Positions 39,501 to 45,792 are shown, numbered from the stretch's first letter. The stretch: 64,000 nucleotides of DNA from Branchiostoma floridae (GCF_000003815.2 NC_049982.1:1576666-1640665), one strand, 5' to 3'. Translations and numbers: made by a program. Notes: generated from the sequence alone by a model not told the origin.

Positions 39501-42315
39501 TCGGGAAGATGCGCGACAGGAATCCTAAGGACGAACCTTAAGGTGCACTCTCGTTGCACTTGCGTCAAGCTTGCATCACTGCGGAGTTTGAAAGATACTC
39601 AACAAATTTCAGAGATAGCGAACAAACTTTCTTACTTTATTGCGTATTTTTTCGTTTTCTAAGTCATAATTTAACGTTTTACGCAATATCTAAGTTATAA
39701 AAGATCGTAGAAAATAACAAAACAGTGACGAAATGAACGAACCCCGCAGTGACGTGAGCTTAACGCAAGTGCAGTGAGAGTGCACCTTCACCGTTTGTTG
39801 AGCTGTCATGGCGAAAGGTTGGCATAAAGTGATGATCCCTGCAACAATCTGAACAGGACATTACCCATGATAAATATCTCAACAGCTATCACGATTAGGG
39901 ATTCGCTAAAACTGATAATTTCCACCGCAGTCGTGTCCTGTTTCGGGATATGCTGACGAGGACTGATGTTATCTCTCCTTTAGTACTGTCAAACCTTTGC
40001 GTCATGCTTCAAAACGTCGTGTACTTCAGATATCCCATCCGTATCAGGTGTTAGCAGCTTTGAGGACTTCTTTTGGGAATTCCGGAAGCTTTCTCAACTT
40101 ACGAGAATTCCTACATAGACGTAACTTGAATGAACAAACGTTGTTACACGACCGTTAATGGTCTAAATCCACTACTAAGGTGCCATACATATTGTCTAAA
40201 TCCACTACTTCGGTACCATGTATATTGGGCCATGCTGAACGTACCTTGGTTTCAGTTAAAGAAGCAATCTACTTTCGGAGCTGCTGCTTCTTCTGCTGCT
40301 GATGTTGATGGTGATGATTTATGCATGTTTCCCATTATACCATTCCTAAGACAGTACAGGTAGGACCAAAGACTGCTGCTCATGTTGATGCTGATGTTGG
40401 TGATTACGATGTTGATGATGAAGTTGANNNNNNNNNNNNNNNNNNNNNNNNNNNNNNNNNNNNNNNNNNNNNNNNNNNNNNNNNNNNNNNNNNNNNNNNN
40501 NNNNNNNNNNNNNNNNNNNNNNNNNNNGAATGAAAATTCCTTTCTATTTTTGACAATTCGTAGTGTATTCTAGAAATTCTCACTGCATTCCAGATATTCT
40601 TTTGGCCACATTCGGGCAGGATTCAAAGTGGCTTACCGTTTTGGTGTTCCATCAAATGAGATAAGAATGTTTCGAAGAATGTTTGAATGCCGTAGAATGC
40701 GCTCATACTGCTGATATTTACTTAGATTACACTTAGAATCCACTTTGAATGCCATTCGATATTTTTCCACTTCGAATGCACATCGACAGTTTTTAACATG
40801 TCAGAAACTTTCGGGCCAGCCAAAAGAACGGGCACAAATAGCTGGAATGCAGTGAGAATTTCTGGAATACACTACGAATTGCAAGGAATAGAAAAGAATT
40901 TTCATTCTGACGGCATTCCGGCTCATTCTTGCTCTCGTGTGAAGGGGGCTTTATCAGTGAAGAGCGTCTGACGCACCCCGTTGTTTTTCAGGCATCACCA
41001 CTGTGCTTACCATGACCACCCTGATGAGTGACGCATGTCTGACGCACCTCGTTATTTTTCAGGCATCACCACCGTGCTGACGATGACCACCCTGATGAGT
41101 GACGCATGTCTGACGCACCCCGTTATTTTTCAGGCATCACCACCGTGCTGACCATGACCACCCTGATAACCGGAGCGCGNNNNNNNNNNNNNNNNNNNNN
41201 NNNNNNNNNNNNNNNNNNNNNNNNNNNNNNNNNNNNNNNNNNNNNNNNNNNNNNNNNNNNNNNNNNNNNNNNNNNNNNNNNNNNNNNNNNNNNNNNNNNN
41301 NNNNNNNNNNNNNNNNNNNNNNNNNNNNNNNNNNNNNNNNNNNNNNNNNNNNNNNNNNNNNNNNNNNNNNNNNNNNNNNNNNNNNNNNNNNNNNNNNNNN
41401 NNNNNNNNNNNNNNNNNNNNNNNNNNNNNNNNNNNNNNNNNNNNNNNNNNNNNNNNNNNNNNNNNNNNNNNNATTTTCGGTCGCATATCCGTCAACCTTC
41501 GTCAGGAGTGGTAATTCAGTTACTCTGAGCACGTGACCTAAGGACGTGTGACTCGAGTAAACAATTGTAGATGCCTGGGTCAAAGCAAAAATATTGGACA
41601 CCGAACCGGAGTACTACATAAGAGCACACAAGCCTACACTTTATAGAGACGGGGGCCGATACCGCTTACCAGGCATCTACGATTCTTTACTCGAGTCACG
41701 TTACCTTAGGTCAGTCACCGTAATTGAATCAGCACTCCTGACGAAGCTCGACGGAAGTGCGACCGACAATTCGAGGTGAGCAATCTCTTGTGTTGAGTGA
41801 CAGTTCAAAAACTTCAATAATGATTCCAGTCCCAATCTCAAGACCAGTTAAAGGTAACCTGCCTACTTGGCTAAGCGCTCTCTTGCTGCACTAGGTAACC
41901 AGTCTCTTTTACATGTTTAACTTTATGATGAAAAGTGCTGATTTCTGTGCCGTTCCAGGCGGGAAAAAGGTGGCGCTCTGCCGGTGACTCCGGCTGCAAA
42001 CCTGCGGAGGTGGAGCCGCTCGGCAACGGCGGGGGCAACCTGCCGCTCACGGTCTGCAACCAGGTCAACGCCGACAAGGAGCTCGGCGACGTTCGGCTCA
42101 ACTCGCTAAACATCGACGACTGTCGGGAAAAGTCGGAAGACGAGCTGAAGAAGTCGGCGAGCATCGGGGACCAGATCGCGGTGGTGGTGCGGCGCTTCAG
42201 TGACGTCACCAGGATGGTGCAGGTCAGCACCATCGACAACTGCGCCAGATTCTCGTTCCCAGCCATGTTCGCGCTGTTCAACCTGGTCTATTTCATGTAC
42301 TACTGTATGTATTAA
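3349..42315 (+). CDS. GABA-A-receptor-like Cys-loop chloride channel subunit, incomplete gene model
   Basis: The gene encodes a subunit of a pentameric ligand-gated anion channel at the plasma membrane. Seen: five coding pieces in order on the plus strand. Exon 1 (3349-3425) is a signal peptide and ends in phase 2; exon 2 (30232-30302) enters in phase 2 and ends in phase 1; exon 3 (31759-31826) enters in phase 1 and ends in phase 0 with GPPVEVSFSM and ASIDQISEVNM. An M2-type exon start (GITTVLTMTTL) lies before the gap at 41180, and the terminal exon (41959-42315) carries M4 and the stop. Known: GPP-V plus the SIDxxSEVNM stretch typify the first beta strands of GABA-A subunits, and TTVLTMTT is the pore helix. 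Missing: the rest of the ligand-binding domain including the Cys loop, M1 and M3, which may lie in gaps or be lost. N-terminal sequence looks beta/delta/RDL-like, so subtype is unassigned. Confidence 0.85.
3775..4220. repeat. 17-bp minisatellite (CTGTCCCCATGTCTGTG)
   Basis: About 20 or more copies of CTGTCCCCATGTCTGTG with substitutions, clearest from 3903 to 4170. Open frames across it on both strands are by-products: 17 is not a multiple of three, but 51 bases cycle without a stop. Confidence 0.92.
4225..5845. other. Intronic stretch, nothing recognised
   Basis: Part of the 27-kb first intron of the channel gene. No conserved coding frame, tandem repeat or inverted repeat was noticed. Confidence 0.5.
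5847..6596. mobile_element. piggyBac-like nonautonomous element flanked by TTAA
   Basis: TTAA at 5847 and at 6593 flank inverted ends: CCCTCAAACCACCGTATGGGGTCAAAACTGACCCC on the left (read in two parts) mirrored by GGGGTCAGTTTTGACCCCATACGG...GGTGGTTTTAGTG on the right. TTAA target and CCCT ends are hallmarks of piggyBac. No transposase is visible. Another foldback element (6031-6325) sits inside it. Confidence 0.65.
6031..6325. mobile_element. Foldback MITE interrupted by an assembly gap
   Basis: Arms of about 51 bases (6031-6082 and 6275-6325) are near-perfect inverted copies beginning AAGGCCCACTCTCACTTGACG. The N run 6136-6235 lies in the loop. Confidence 0.85.
6600..8264. other. Intronic stretch, nothing recognised
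   Basis: AT-rich. A small TTTG run at 7261-7280 is the only low-complexity tract. Confidence 0.5.
8265..8350 (+). mobile_element. SINE tail fragment
   Basis: GTGCCCTTGGGAATAGCACCTCACTTGAATTCCTCACTCCACC and GTGGGTACCTGGTAGGTGAGG match the body of the SINEs at 10500 (minus) and 59950 (plus); the tRNA-like head is missing. Confidence 0.65.
8575..10160. repeat. 32-bp minisatellite, about 48 copies
   Basis: Unit AGGATGTGTGTACCACAGTACCTTGATATGCC, repeated without break. Recurring variants are TTGGTATGCC for TTGATATGCC, an inserted GGAAAATATGCC (near 8905, 9110, 9315, 9910) and an inserted CTGTGACAGTACC form (9340, 9935, 10005, 10045). The long open frames on both strands are artefacts of a unit without stops in several frames. 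Confidence 0.95.
10500..10650 (-). mobile_element. tRNA-derived SINE
   Basis: On the minus strand it begins GGCGTGGCGTAACTGGTAGAG, contains box B-like GAGTTCGATCC, and continues GTGCCCTTGGGAAAGGCACTTTACACG...GGGTACCT, the same body as the copy at 59950. Confidence 0.8.
10700..11690. other. Intronic stretch, nothing recognised
   Basis: No coding frame or clear repeat seen. Confidence 0.5.
11690..12470 (+). repeat. Tandem repeat with a unit of about 298 bp
   Basis: AGCGCCGTCAGAACTCAAGGCTAGT recurs at about 11751, 12046 and 12325, each followed by CCGCATTGAGATTTATAGTTTTATTACTAAGTGGA, itself doubled within the first two units (59-bp internal repeat), then TCATACGGTAAGGT and GAGTCCAGC. Function not evident. 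Confidence 0.8.
12590..13052. repeat. Two copies of a dispersed repeat also found at 16590-16715
   Basis: The motif GGTGATAAACATGCACAA...GCTGAATCTGTAATAAATCATTGGTAGAGAC...GCAGTTGCACATCTGTGTGTGACAA occurs at 12600-12740, 12937-13050 and 16590-16715. Confidence 0.7.
13190..13910 (+). repeat. 163-bp tandem repeat, four and a half copies
   Basis: CCCTGTACCCTGGTATTACAA recurs at 13362, 13524, 13688 and 13851, each followed by CAAATGAGCTGAAATTTGACAGAGATGTGCC, TGGTGTACAGTACAACAAAATGC and a T-rich block. A fifth partial copy is at 14475. Confidence 0.88.
13860..15200 (+). repeat. Direct duplication of a module of about 620-700 bp with CCAAT motifs
   Basis: 13860-14460 and 14475-15200 share, in order, GGTATAGATAGGCAT, a CCAATCAGCGAAGAGGA block, AATATTCATAAGCGGG, a GGGCGAAGCCC hairpin followed by GCATTTTAGACTATT, GCAGTCACTTA and TTCGCTGCGC. 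In the second copy the hairpin part is doubled with poly-G tracts (14826-14946). Confidence 0.75.
15200..16590. other. Intronic stretch, nothing recognised
   Basis: No coding frame or clear repeat seen; moderately AT-rich. Confidence 0.5.
16590..16715 (+). repeat. Third copy of the 12590-type dispersed repeat
   Basis: Matches CCTGATGCACGGCAGGTGATAAACATGCACAAACG and GTAGTTGCACATCTATGTGTAACAA of the earlier copies with scattered changes. Confidence 0.65.
17540..17875 (+). repeat. Tandem duplication, about 200 bp
   Basis: GCGGGAGGTCCATCAGATACCAGAGCCGGCAGCATGGAACT...GGGCTCAGGCATGGAGTGAGGTG at 17540-17668 is repeated at 17738-17862 with about 10 percent change. Confidence 0.8.
17888..18009. mobile_element. 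Near-perfect hairpin MITE (TAGCCTGG ends)
   Basis: Arms of about 52 bases are exact inverted copies around a 10-base loop (CATTACTAAT), except a 5-base insertion (CGTAT) near the right end. Ends are TAGCCTGGTATCC and ACCAGGCTA. Confidence 0.9.
18975..19445 (+). repeat. Tandem repeat of about 220 bp, two copies
   Basis: Both copies contain TTTTTCTGGTT, ACAAAGTTAACGGCCTTCTG, GTGACGTTC, CAATTGAAGCGTTTTA and GAATCTGTGCTAAAC in the same order. Confidence 0.78.
20051..20205. mobile_element. Foldback element
   Basis: CCAAAAGTAGTTACTAAAGCAACTGGCTATGATTTTGGAA at the left is mirrored by TTCCAAAATCATAGCCAGTTGCTGTTGAGTAACTACTTTTGG at the right. A half copy lies at 12750-12815. Confidence 0.85.
20380..20669. 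mobile_element. MITE with terminal inverted repeats of about 60 bp
   Basis: ATAGTTGAACTGTAATTTCCAACACGGAAATTGGACTCACGCAAATTTTC is mirrored by GAAAATTTATGTGAGTCCAATCTTTGTGTTGGAAATTACAGTTCAACTAT at the right end. Confidence 0.85.
21915..22075 (+). mobile_element. LINE reverse-transcriptase C-terminal fragment
   Basis: One frame reads NYYRLSFFPRTIREWNGLE and then AGSLSQFKTELGRTLLH before a stop. SFFPRTIREWN-L is a hallmark of the C-terminus of jockey/CR1-like reverse transcriptases. A different family from the copy at 34100. Confidence 0.85.
22524..22738. mobile_element. MITE with CGCGGTTTTCGCGG arms
   Basis: Left ATATTGTAAATGCAGAAATGTTCGCGG and right CCGCGAACTTAAATGCATTTACAGTAT are inverted; internal blocks of ACCGCGAAATTAAA also pair. 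A second copy lies at 60496-60716. Confidence 0.82.
22740..24640. other. Intronic stretch, nothing recognised
   Basis: A 13-base A run at 23056 and ordinary AT-rich sequence. CGCGGCGGCCATGATAG at 23137 and CATGGCCGCCGCG at 23502 form an inverted pair flanking 370 bases and may mark a degraded element. Confidence 0.45.
24640..25030 (-). repeat. Tandem repeat of about 62 bp, six copies
   Basis: Units contain AAACAGTCTAAAGAAACTACCNATAGAACCTGCCTTGTGCTCCTTTTTNTAGAT. The open frame across them on the minus strand (about 123 codons) follows from the repeat and has no recognisable features. Confidence 0.82.
25838..26060 (-). mobile_element. LINE C-terminal fragment (GRRRGRQRKAW motif)
   Basis: The minus frame reads AKTILQGTMEGGRRRGRQRK, then AWQDNIVDRTSLSLQE and RERQTWRQL. 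This G-RRRGRQ-K-W-DN...R..WR pattern closes many animal non-LTR retrotransposon polyproteins. Confidence 0.85.
26688..27113. mobile_element. MITE with GTGGTGCGTACCTAAA ends
   Basis: TGGTGGTGCGTACCTAAA at the left is mirrored by TTTAGGTACGCACCAC at the right, with many internal copies of AAGTCCGGA/TCCGGACTT and AGGTTCAGGTCC, some inverted. Confidence 0.8.
27300..28345. mobile_element. Cluster of related retroelement 3' ends
   Basis: Two tails AATAAAGGTCTTCATTCATTCAT at about 27705 and 28318, plus a stretch AATTCTTCCGTAGACGTTTCGGCGA at 27733 that recurs at 28778. Sequence around 28060-28230 resembles that at 27360-27540 (CCATG/CATTTAAATAGC-type lines and AGACAAACCAT). No coding part is intact. 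Confidence 0.55.
28690..28870 (-). mobile_element. Dispersed repeat with CGCCGAAACGTC motif
   Basis: Minus strand reads TCGCCGAAACGTCTACGGAAGAATTAAAAGAAAATTGTG...ACCAACCTGATGAGACTGTTTACGG. A similar block, with CACCGAAACATCGG and ACCAACCTCATGAAACTATTCACGG, is on the plus strand at 31545-31680. Confidence 0.6.
29968..30105 (+). mobile_element. tRNA-derived SINE
   Basis: GTGTGGCGTAACGGCTAGAGCGTTGG (box A region), AGTTTGATACTCGCC (box B region) and a body ending TGTCTAAAGGTGCC. It lies about 130 bases upstream of channel exon 2. Confidence 0.75.
30232..30302 (+). CDS. Channel gene exon 2
   Basis: Acceptor TTTCACCCCAG at 30231, donor GTGAGT at 30303. In the frame set by exon 1 it reads RSEYTLIKMLESRGYDRN and then LRPNFNG. 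The GYD-x-x-LRP-F-G pattern is the conserved N-terminal helix and following turn of GABA-A and related subunits, ahead of the first beta strand. It enters in phase 2 and leaves in phase 1. Confidence 0.88.
30310..31480. other. Channel intron 2, nothing recognised
   Basis: No repeat family member or additional exon was recognised in this part of the intron. Confidence 0.5.
31540..31690 (+). mobile_element. Dispersed repeat related to 28690-28870
   Basis: GAGGAAGGTGACGGACGGTCACCGAAACATCGGTG, then AATAAAGCTGTGGTTGTGTTAAAAAAGGAGTC and ACCAACCTCATGAAACTATTCACGG. It sits 70 bases upstream of channel exon 3. Confidence 0.55.
31759..31826 (+). CDS. Channel gene exon 3: first beta strands of the ligand-binding domain
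   Basis: Acceptor CTTTTCAG at 31758, donor GTGAGT at 31827. It reads GPPVEVSFSMTIASIDQIS then EVNM, matching the beta1-loop-beta2 segment of GABA-A receptors, where the SEVNM end is conserved. It enters in phase 1 and leaves in phase 0. The following exon, which should open with an aspartate-tyrosine-rich strand, was not found downstream. Confidence 0.9.
31920..32016 (+). repeat. Two decayed tandem copies of the end of channel exon 3
   Basis: Positions 31920-31969 repeat the end of exon 3 and its donor region with changes (a C-to-A and lost ATGGTG, but GAGTAACTGTT kept). Positions 31973-32016 repeat it again from TGACCAGATCTCA to ACATGGTGAGTA, with an intact donor. Neither has an acceptor at its left edge, so they are not complete exons. 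Confidence 0.75.
33079..33611. mobile_element. Degenerate mariner-like foldback element
   Basis: Starts GATAAGTTCTCGGGCTCACCCTGAAATAATGAGCACAAC and ends AGAGTTGTGCTTATTCTATCTTCATGAGGACGAAACCTTATTGATCCCTCCTCG. It shares GACACCCAGTAACGTTAGGT, ATCATTATCAAACATTTTGA and GACCCACACATGTCTGA with the element at 49139. Confidence 0.7.
33622..34085 (+). repeat. Three copies of a 60-70 bp repeat
   Basis: TTAGAAGCTAACGAACCACTCCTGGCGCCCG(C/T)CCCGAGT(A/C)AGGTCAGG recurs at about 33630, 33950 and 34021, the last two followed by GAGGGGCCGTGGATGATATT. Confidence 0.85.
34100..34500 (+). mobile_element. LINE 3' end: reverse-transcriptase C-terminus and tail repeats
   Basis: Reads YSYFPRTIVEWNLLSPST, then SFQDSFKERLQIDVQK to a stop, the end of a jockey/CR1-like reverse transcriptase. 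After it come three copies of a roughly 55-bp tail unit (GTGTGTTACGCCGAAAGGCGGTTATACTGGCTATATAGATACAGATACAGA), the tandem 3' end typical of such elements. Confidence 0.8.
35102..35400 (+). repeat. Tandem duplication with a period of 151 bp
   Basis: GCCATGTACCAACTATACCGTGCTGCTTCAGAGAG...CTTTCCTGGAATACTTCGGCTTCTTCC at 35102 is repeated from 35253 with about 8 percent change. Confidence 0.88.
36545..36895 (+). repeat. 27-bp minisatellite
   Basis: Unit ACAAACTCATTCCATCGGCAATGTGCA, about 12 copies, most regular from 36650 to 36830. All three plus frames stay open because 27 is divisible by three and no unit frame has a stop; no start context or codon pattern suggests a gene. Confidence 0.92.
37024..37190 (+). 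repeat. 82-bp tandem duplication
   Basis: AAAAGTGCCCGCGCCAACTTTGACCTCCTATAGCTCCCAAACGGCTTGTGCTAGAACA is present twice with a single base change. Confidence 0.9.
37200..38625. other. Intronic stretch, nothing recognised
   Basis: AT-rich with a 10-base C run near 37880; the missing ligand-binding exons of the channel were looked for here and not found. Confidence 0.45.
38750..38935 (+). repeat. Short tandem repeat, about 45-50 bp, four copies
   Basis: GTCAAGGTTCATGGTCAAAGG-CCAT-GGTCATCATTTTG is repeated with decay. The frame across it from 38632 has no recognisable domain. Confidence 0.75.
39539..39788. mobile_element. MITE with AAGGTGCACTCTC ends
   Basis: TAAGGTGCACTCTCGTTGCACTTGCGTCAAGCTTGCATCACTGCGG is mirrored by CCGCAGTGACGTGAGCTTAACGCAAGTGCAGTGAGAGTGCACCTT. 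Confidence 0.85.
40428..40957. mobile_element. Foldback element whose left end is lost in an assembly gap
   Basis: GAATGAAAATTCCTTTCTATTTTTGACAATTCGTAGTGTATTC...CTCACTGCATTCCAG (40528-40595) is mirrored by CTGGAATGCAGTGAGAATTTC...GAATTTTCATTC (40850-40906). The right terminus GTGTGAAGGGGGCTTTA has no visible partner, which must lie in the 100-base N run 40428-40527. Confidence 0.8.
40992..41179 (+). CDS. Three tandem copies of the start of the M2 pore exon
   Basis: A 71-bp unit occurs three times, with acceptors (TTTTTCAG) ending at 40991, 41062 and 41133. Each copy reads GITTVLTMTTL, the M2 helix of GABA-A-type channels with threonine at 6' and leucine at 9'. Copies 1 and 2 then run LMSDACLTH into the next copy's acceptor tract without a donor. 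Only copy 3 continues with LITGAR, a normal M2 end, and is cut by the run of N at 41180. Copy 3 is therefore the likely functional exon start. The copies may be genuine or an assembly artefact beside the gap. Confidence 0.7.
41180..41472. other. Assembly gap (N) inside the channel gene
   Basis: A run of 293 N. It starts 46 bases into M2 exon copy 3 and must therefore contain the rest of M2, probably M3. It ends at the first base of an inverted-repeat element (41473-41770). Confidence 0.95.
41473..41771. mobile_element. Foldback element directly after the 293-base gap
   Basis: Arms of about 105 bases: ATTTTCGGTCGCATATCCGTC...GTAGATGCCTGGG (41473-41580) against CCAGGCATCTACG...GCGACCGACAAT (41670-41770). 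Confidence 0.85.
41959..42315 (+). CDS. Channel gene terminal exon: cytoplasmic loop end and M4
   Basis: Acceptor CCGTTCCAG at 41958, phase 0, TAA at 42313-42315, 118 codons. The first 90 or so residues are hydrophilic, with KPAEVEPLGNGGG and a charged REKSEDELKKS stretch, fitting the end of the M3-M4 cytoplasmic loop. Then comes VSTIDNCARFSFPAM followed by the hydrophobic FALFNLVYFMYY, the M4 helix in which an ID-x-x-(S/A)R-F-FP lead is conserved in GABA-A subunits. The protein ends four residues after M4, as in the family. Confidence 0.9.
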   Translation, partial: AGKRWRSAGDSGCKPAEVEPLGNGGGNLPLTVCNQVNADKELGDVRLNSLNIDDCREKSEDELKKSASIGDQIAVVVRRFSDVTRMVQVSTIDNCARFSFPAMFALFNLVYFMYYCMY

Positions 42316-43350
42316 GGCTCTGAGAACGAGAACAACGCTTGCACCACTGCATTTGAGCCCACCACAGGCTCTGGGAACGAGAACATGCTGGGTCCACGCG
42401 TTATACTGTATGTGAGGGCAACACAAACTCTGGTAAAGGAGCATATCTGTAACCTAGCATCCAGCCTTTCGTGATTAGGGCGGGGTCTCTTCGGGTCTCT
42501 GGGAGCTCTCCACCGCCCGGGTGAACATTGGCACACGGTGGTAGTTTTACGGTGTCGGAGTGAATTCGTCATCCATTGTAAAACTAGTAGAAGCCAGTTA
42601 ATTGCACAACGGATTAACGCACACTTCTGTTAACTGCACGGAAACCCGAAATCCCAAACCGGTGCAGTCCAGCTCGATAACTTCGCATTATTGCACCAGC
42701 TGGATAATTGCACGACTCGATTCACTGGCAAATTGGCCGTGCAATTAAGCGGGTGCCACAGTTGACAATGGCGGCGAAGAGTTCCCACGGCCCCGTAGAG
42801 AGTCCACCCGATTCGCGGTAGACCAGACACTAGGTTATCATCTGTAGGGTTTACAGCATGTGGCATACCGTAAGGTATACGGAGATGTGGAGGGATTTGT
42901 GTTCTTGGTGAAATGTTTTCATGTTCCGGTACATCGTACAGGAGAGTCGTGACGTCATACGTGATGGCCTTACTTTACTTTACTTTAAGTGGGTGTGGAT
43001 GGATTATGTTGCTGAAGATGTATGCCAGGTAGAGATAATTATGTTACCTTCACAGAAGGGAACATATTGTTTTTGCTTTGTTTCTTCTTCTTTTCCGCGC
43101 AAATAAGGTCAACGACCTGGACCAGACGGCTGTCACCATTGTAACCGGTAAAGTAGCAGGCACCATGTGGTGTTCGGTTACATAATGTAGCAAATGTCCG
43201 ATCTAGAGGGGCTCGGGTCACTACATTTAGAAATGTGTTCAAATAAGAATGAACAAAACAGTTGCCAGTGTTAGACTACAACATGTGAAGGTAACATTCT
43301 GTATTTGCTTGCAAATATTACCTCTCTAGTTGTAGATCAACTGTTCTGCC
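42316..43350. other. Downstream of the channel gene: probable 3' UTR and spacer
   Basis: No canonical AATAAA was found close to the stop codon, so the end of the transcript could not be placed. CTCTGAGAACGAGAACA at 42319 and CTCTGGGAACGAGAACA at 42368 form a short direct repeat. Confidence 0.4.
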
Positions 43351-43356
43351 GTTTGT

Positions 43357-43584
43357 AATACCCCTGTCACATTTGGCGAAAATCGATCGGACGACGATTC
43401 CATCGCCCGAGCCTCGCTTATAATAATAACTTTATTGCACAACAATGTACAAAGAATGGCTTATATGTGACAGGGACGGTTTTTAGGTAAAATTTAAAAT
43501 ACGCTCAACCCTCTGTCGATCTTAAATATGGCCGATCTTCCATCGATACGCTCGAAGATCGTTTATAATGTGATAGGGGTATTA
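43357..43584. mobile_element. MITE with AATACCCCTGTCACAT ends
   Basis: AATACCCCTGTCACAT is mirrored by ATGTGATAGGGGTATT. The interior includes CGATCGGACGACGATTC and AATAATAACTTTATTGCAC. Another copy lies inverted at 55190-55384. Confidence 0.85.
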
Positions 43585-44922
43585 TTGGAGGCTCCGATTA
43601 GATTGCAAATATGAGATATGGTGTTTTCGTATCTTTGCCCCAACATTCAAGTCAATGCACTAACGTTAGGCTCTGACGGTCTTTTAAGTGAGCGACTTTG
43701 AACTAGAACACTTTACTCGTGATCTCTACCGGCAACATGTCTTAACTACACCGAAGGCCTTAGCCTGTTCGCCTTCATATAACCAAGTGTAAAGTACATT
43801 TCCATTCATGAAGATATCCAATGTCAATATATAGACTAGAGCGTACATTTTCTATGAATGTCAGGAATATCATTCCGTACTTTTTGTGTGTATCGTGTAA
43901 ATACGTCTCCAATACTGATGTCTATATCTATATTGAATAACCTCGTGTTACAACGGCAATAGACGAAACCAGATGTGTAATGTAAATGTAACGGTTACGA
44001 TATTGACTTTAGGGTTACAAATAATGCCAATTAGTCAACCAAATAATTAGGCGATAGACTAGCCGGATCATGCAAACGTGTGATTTCCATTTCTGTAAGC
44101 GTTGTTTTAGAACCAAATGTTCTTTATATCTGGATATACACTAGTGACCTGTACATGCATTACTTAAAGCTGGAAACCGAATAGAATCAACACATTCATG
44201 TTTCTACAAGCCTCGATACCGTGTGTGGTTGCCATATTTGGACAGCGCTACCGTCACTGTTATGGAAATGCTGAAATAAGATACCTGACGGCCATCTTGT
44301 TGAAGTGCCTGGTGTAGTCGTATGTTGGCGGAAATGCATCATGGGAATGGGTTTAAGAGTATTTCCCCTCTGTAACAGACTTGGTATGAAATGCTGAACG
44401 TTATTAAATCAAATCTGGGTATATGTGTCGGCGGGGTGAATCAGTGTACGTACGTTTCAGAAAACTTCGGCACGATACCAACATCCCAAAGCCGGGGGTA
44501 CCGCGGTGTGAGACACTCTCCATCGTTGTGAGGCATATCATAGAGCTGTATGTACTATTGGTCTTATATAAATGTATCCGATGGGAACGTGTACAGTAGG
44601 GTTTGAAATGTAACTTGATGTATAAATACTAATTAAAATGTTAACTTAAGGTTACGCCTCGACCAGACTCTTTGGTATACGTGGGTGGATGCATGTGTAT
44701 ATACGAGTGTATATGTAACGCTTGTATATACGGGTGTGTATGTATGTATGTGTTTGTAAATTAACATGGGCGACTGTGAACAGGCTTGCCCGCACTGCCG
44801 TGCATATTACCTATATCATACTATTGAAAATCAAAAGCTAATTACAATATTCATTGTTATCAAAACCATCCATTCACACTATCCCCTTCCCACTCATTCC
44901 ACCTCACACTCCAACATACTAG

Positions 44923-45104
44923 TAATCTCCAAGCAGATCCTACGGTAGCATAAGATAGTATCAAAAGCTGGCAGAGGAGTGAAGCCGGCCTAGGAGTGTG
45001 TTTGGCTACCGGTCTACATGGCAAATGGACACCTCTTGGCTGACTACACTCCTTGGCCAGTTTTGGTACTATTTTATGCCATTGTAGGATCTGCTTGGAG
45101 ATTA
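44923..45104. mobile_element. MITE with TAATCTCCAAGCAGATCCTAC ends
   Basis: TAATCTCCAAGCAGATCCTACGGTAGCATAAGATAGTATCAAAAGCTGGC is mirrored by GGCCAGTTTTGGTACTATTTTATGCCATTGTAGGATCTGCTTGGAGATTA. A 40-base remnant is at 45318-45362. Confidence 0.88.
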
Positions 45105-45526
45105 ACTCCAACACACTCCAGTATTCACTCACTCGCTAACTCACTGGCTTGCTCGCTCACTCGCTCTTTCACTCTCAATCACTCACTCACTAATATGGTC
45201 TCAGTCACTCATTCATAAATCCACACGTTATCACTACAAACTAATAATACAGCATACTGAAAACAAGCAATACCCTTAAAAACAAATCAATGGCGCATAC
45301 AGTCTTGTTTATCGAATCTCTAAGCAGATGATAGGGTAACTAATATCTGCTTGAAGATTACTATTTATTATTGATTATTATTCCAAAGGTAACAACGTGT
45401 TAAATATAACTGCAACTCTTCAAACTTTCCTTCACTGACATGTAATAAGTCATTTACATTTTCTACAAATGATTCTTTGAATATTTTGAAGATATTTAAA
45501 AGCAATCTAAATTTCATCCCCCATCC

Positions 45527-45704
45527 GAATCTCTGCGTACCTAGCGGTTTATATCTGAAGTGCAGGATGCATGAACCTGTACACGAATCTCTGCGCTCCT
45601 GGCGGTTTATATCTGAAGTGCAGGATGAATGGACCTGTACACGAATCTCTGCGCTCCTGGCGGTTTATATCTGAAGTGCAGGATGCATGGACCTGTACAC
45701 GAAT
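45527..45704 (-). repeat. 58-bp tandem repeat spanning the stop codon of the 351-residue protein gene
   Basis: About three copies of a 58-base unit containing the end of the terminal exon, the TAA, and CGCCAGGAGCGCAGAG. Because 58 is not a multiple of three, the authentic frame stops in the first copy, whereas a shifted frame reads on and meets the same HPALQI stop two copies later. Copies differ at a few bases only. Confidence 0.85.
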
Positions 45705-45792
45705 CTTTGCGAGTCGAAGCTCCAGATGTCCGGCCGCTCCACTCGGACTTTCTTCGGTTTCACCTTCCGAACCTTCGGCCTCATACCGGAAT
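45665..45792 (-). CDS. Terminal exon of the 351-residue protein gene
   Basis: Acceptor TATGTTTCAG before 45792, phase 1, stop TAA at 45667-45665. It encodes DSGMRPKVRKVKPKKVRVE, rich in lysine and arginine, then RPDIWSFDSQRFVYRSMHPA and LQI. The last 40 bases and the stop are part of a 58-bp tandem repeat that continues into the 3' UTR. Confidence 0.82.

Noticed and set aside
41959-42315. Minus-strand frames of 112-136 codons opposite the M4 exon
   Set aside because: Shadow frames of a GC-rich coding exon; the plus strand gives a clear M4 segment and phase-matched acceptor.
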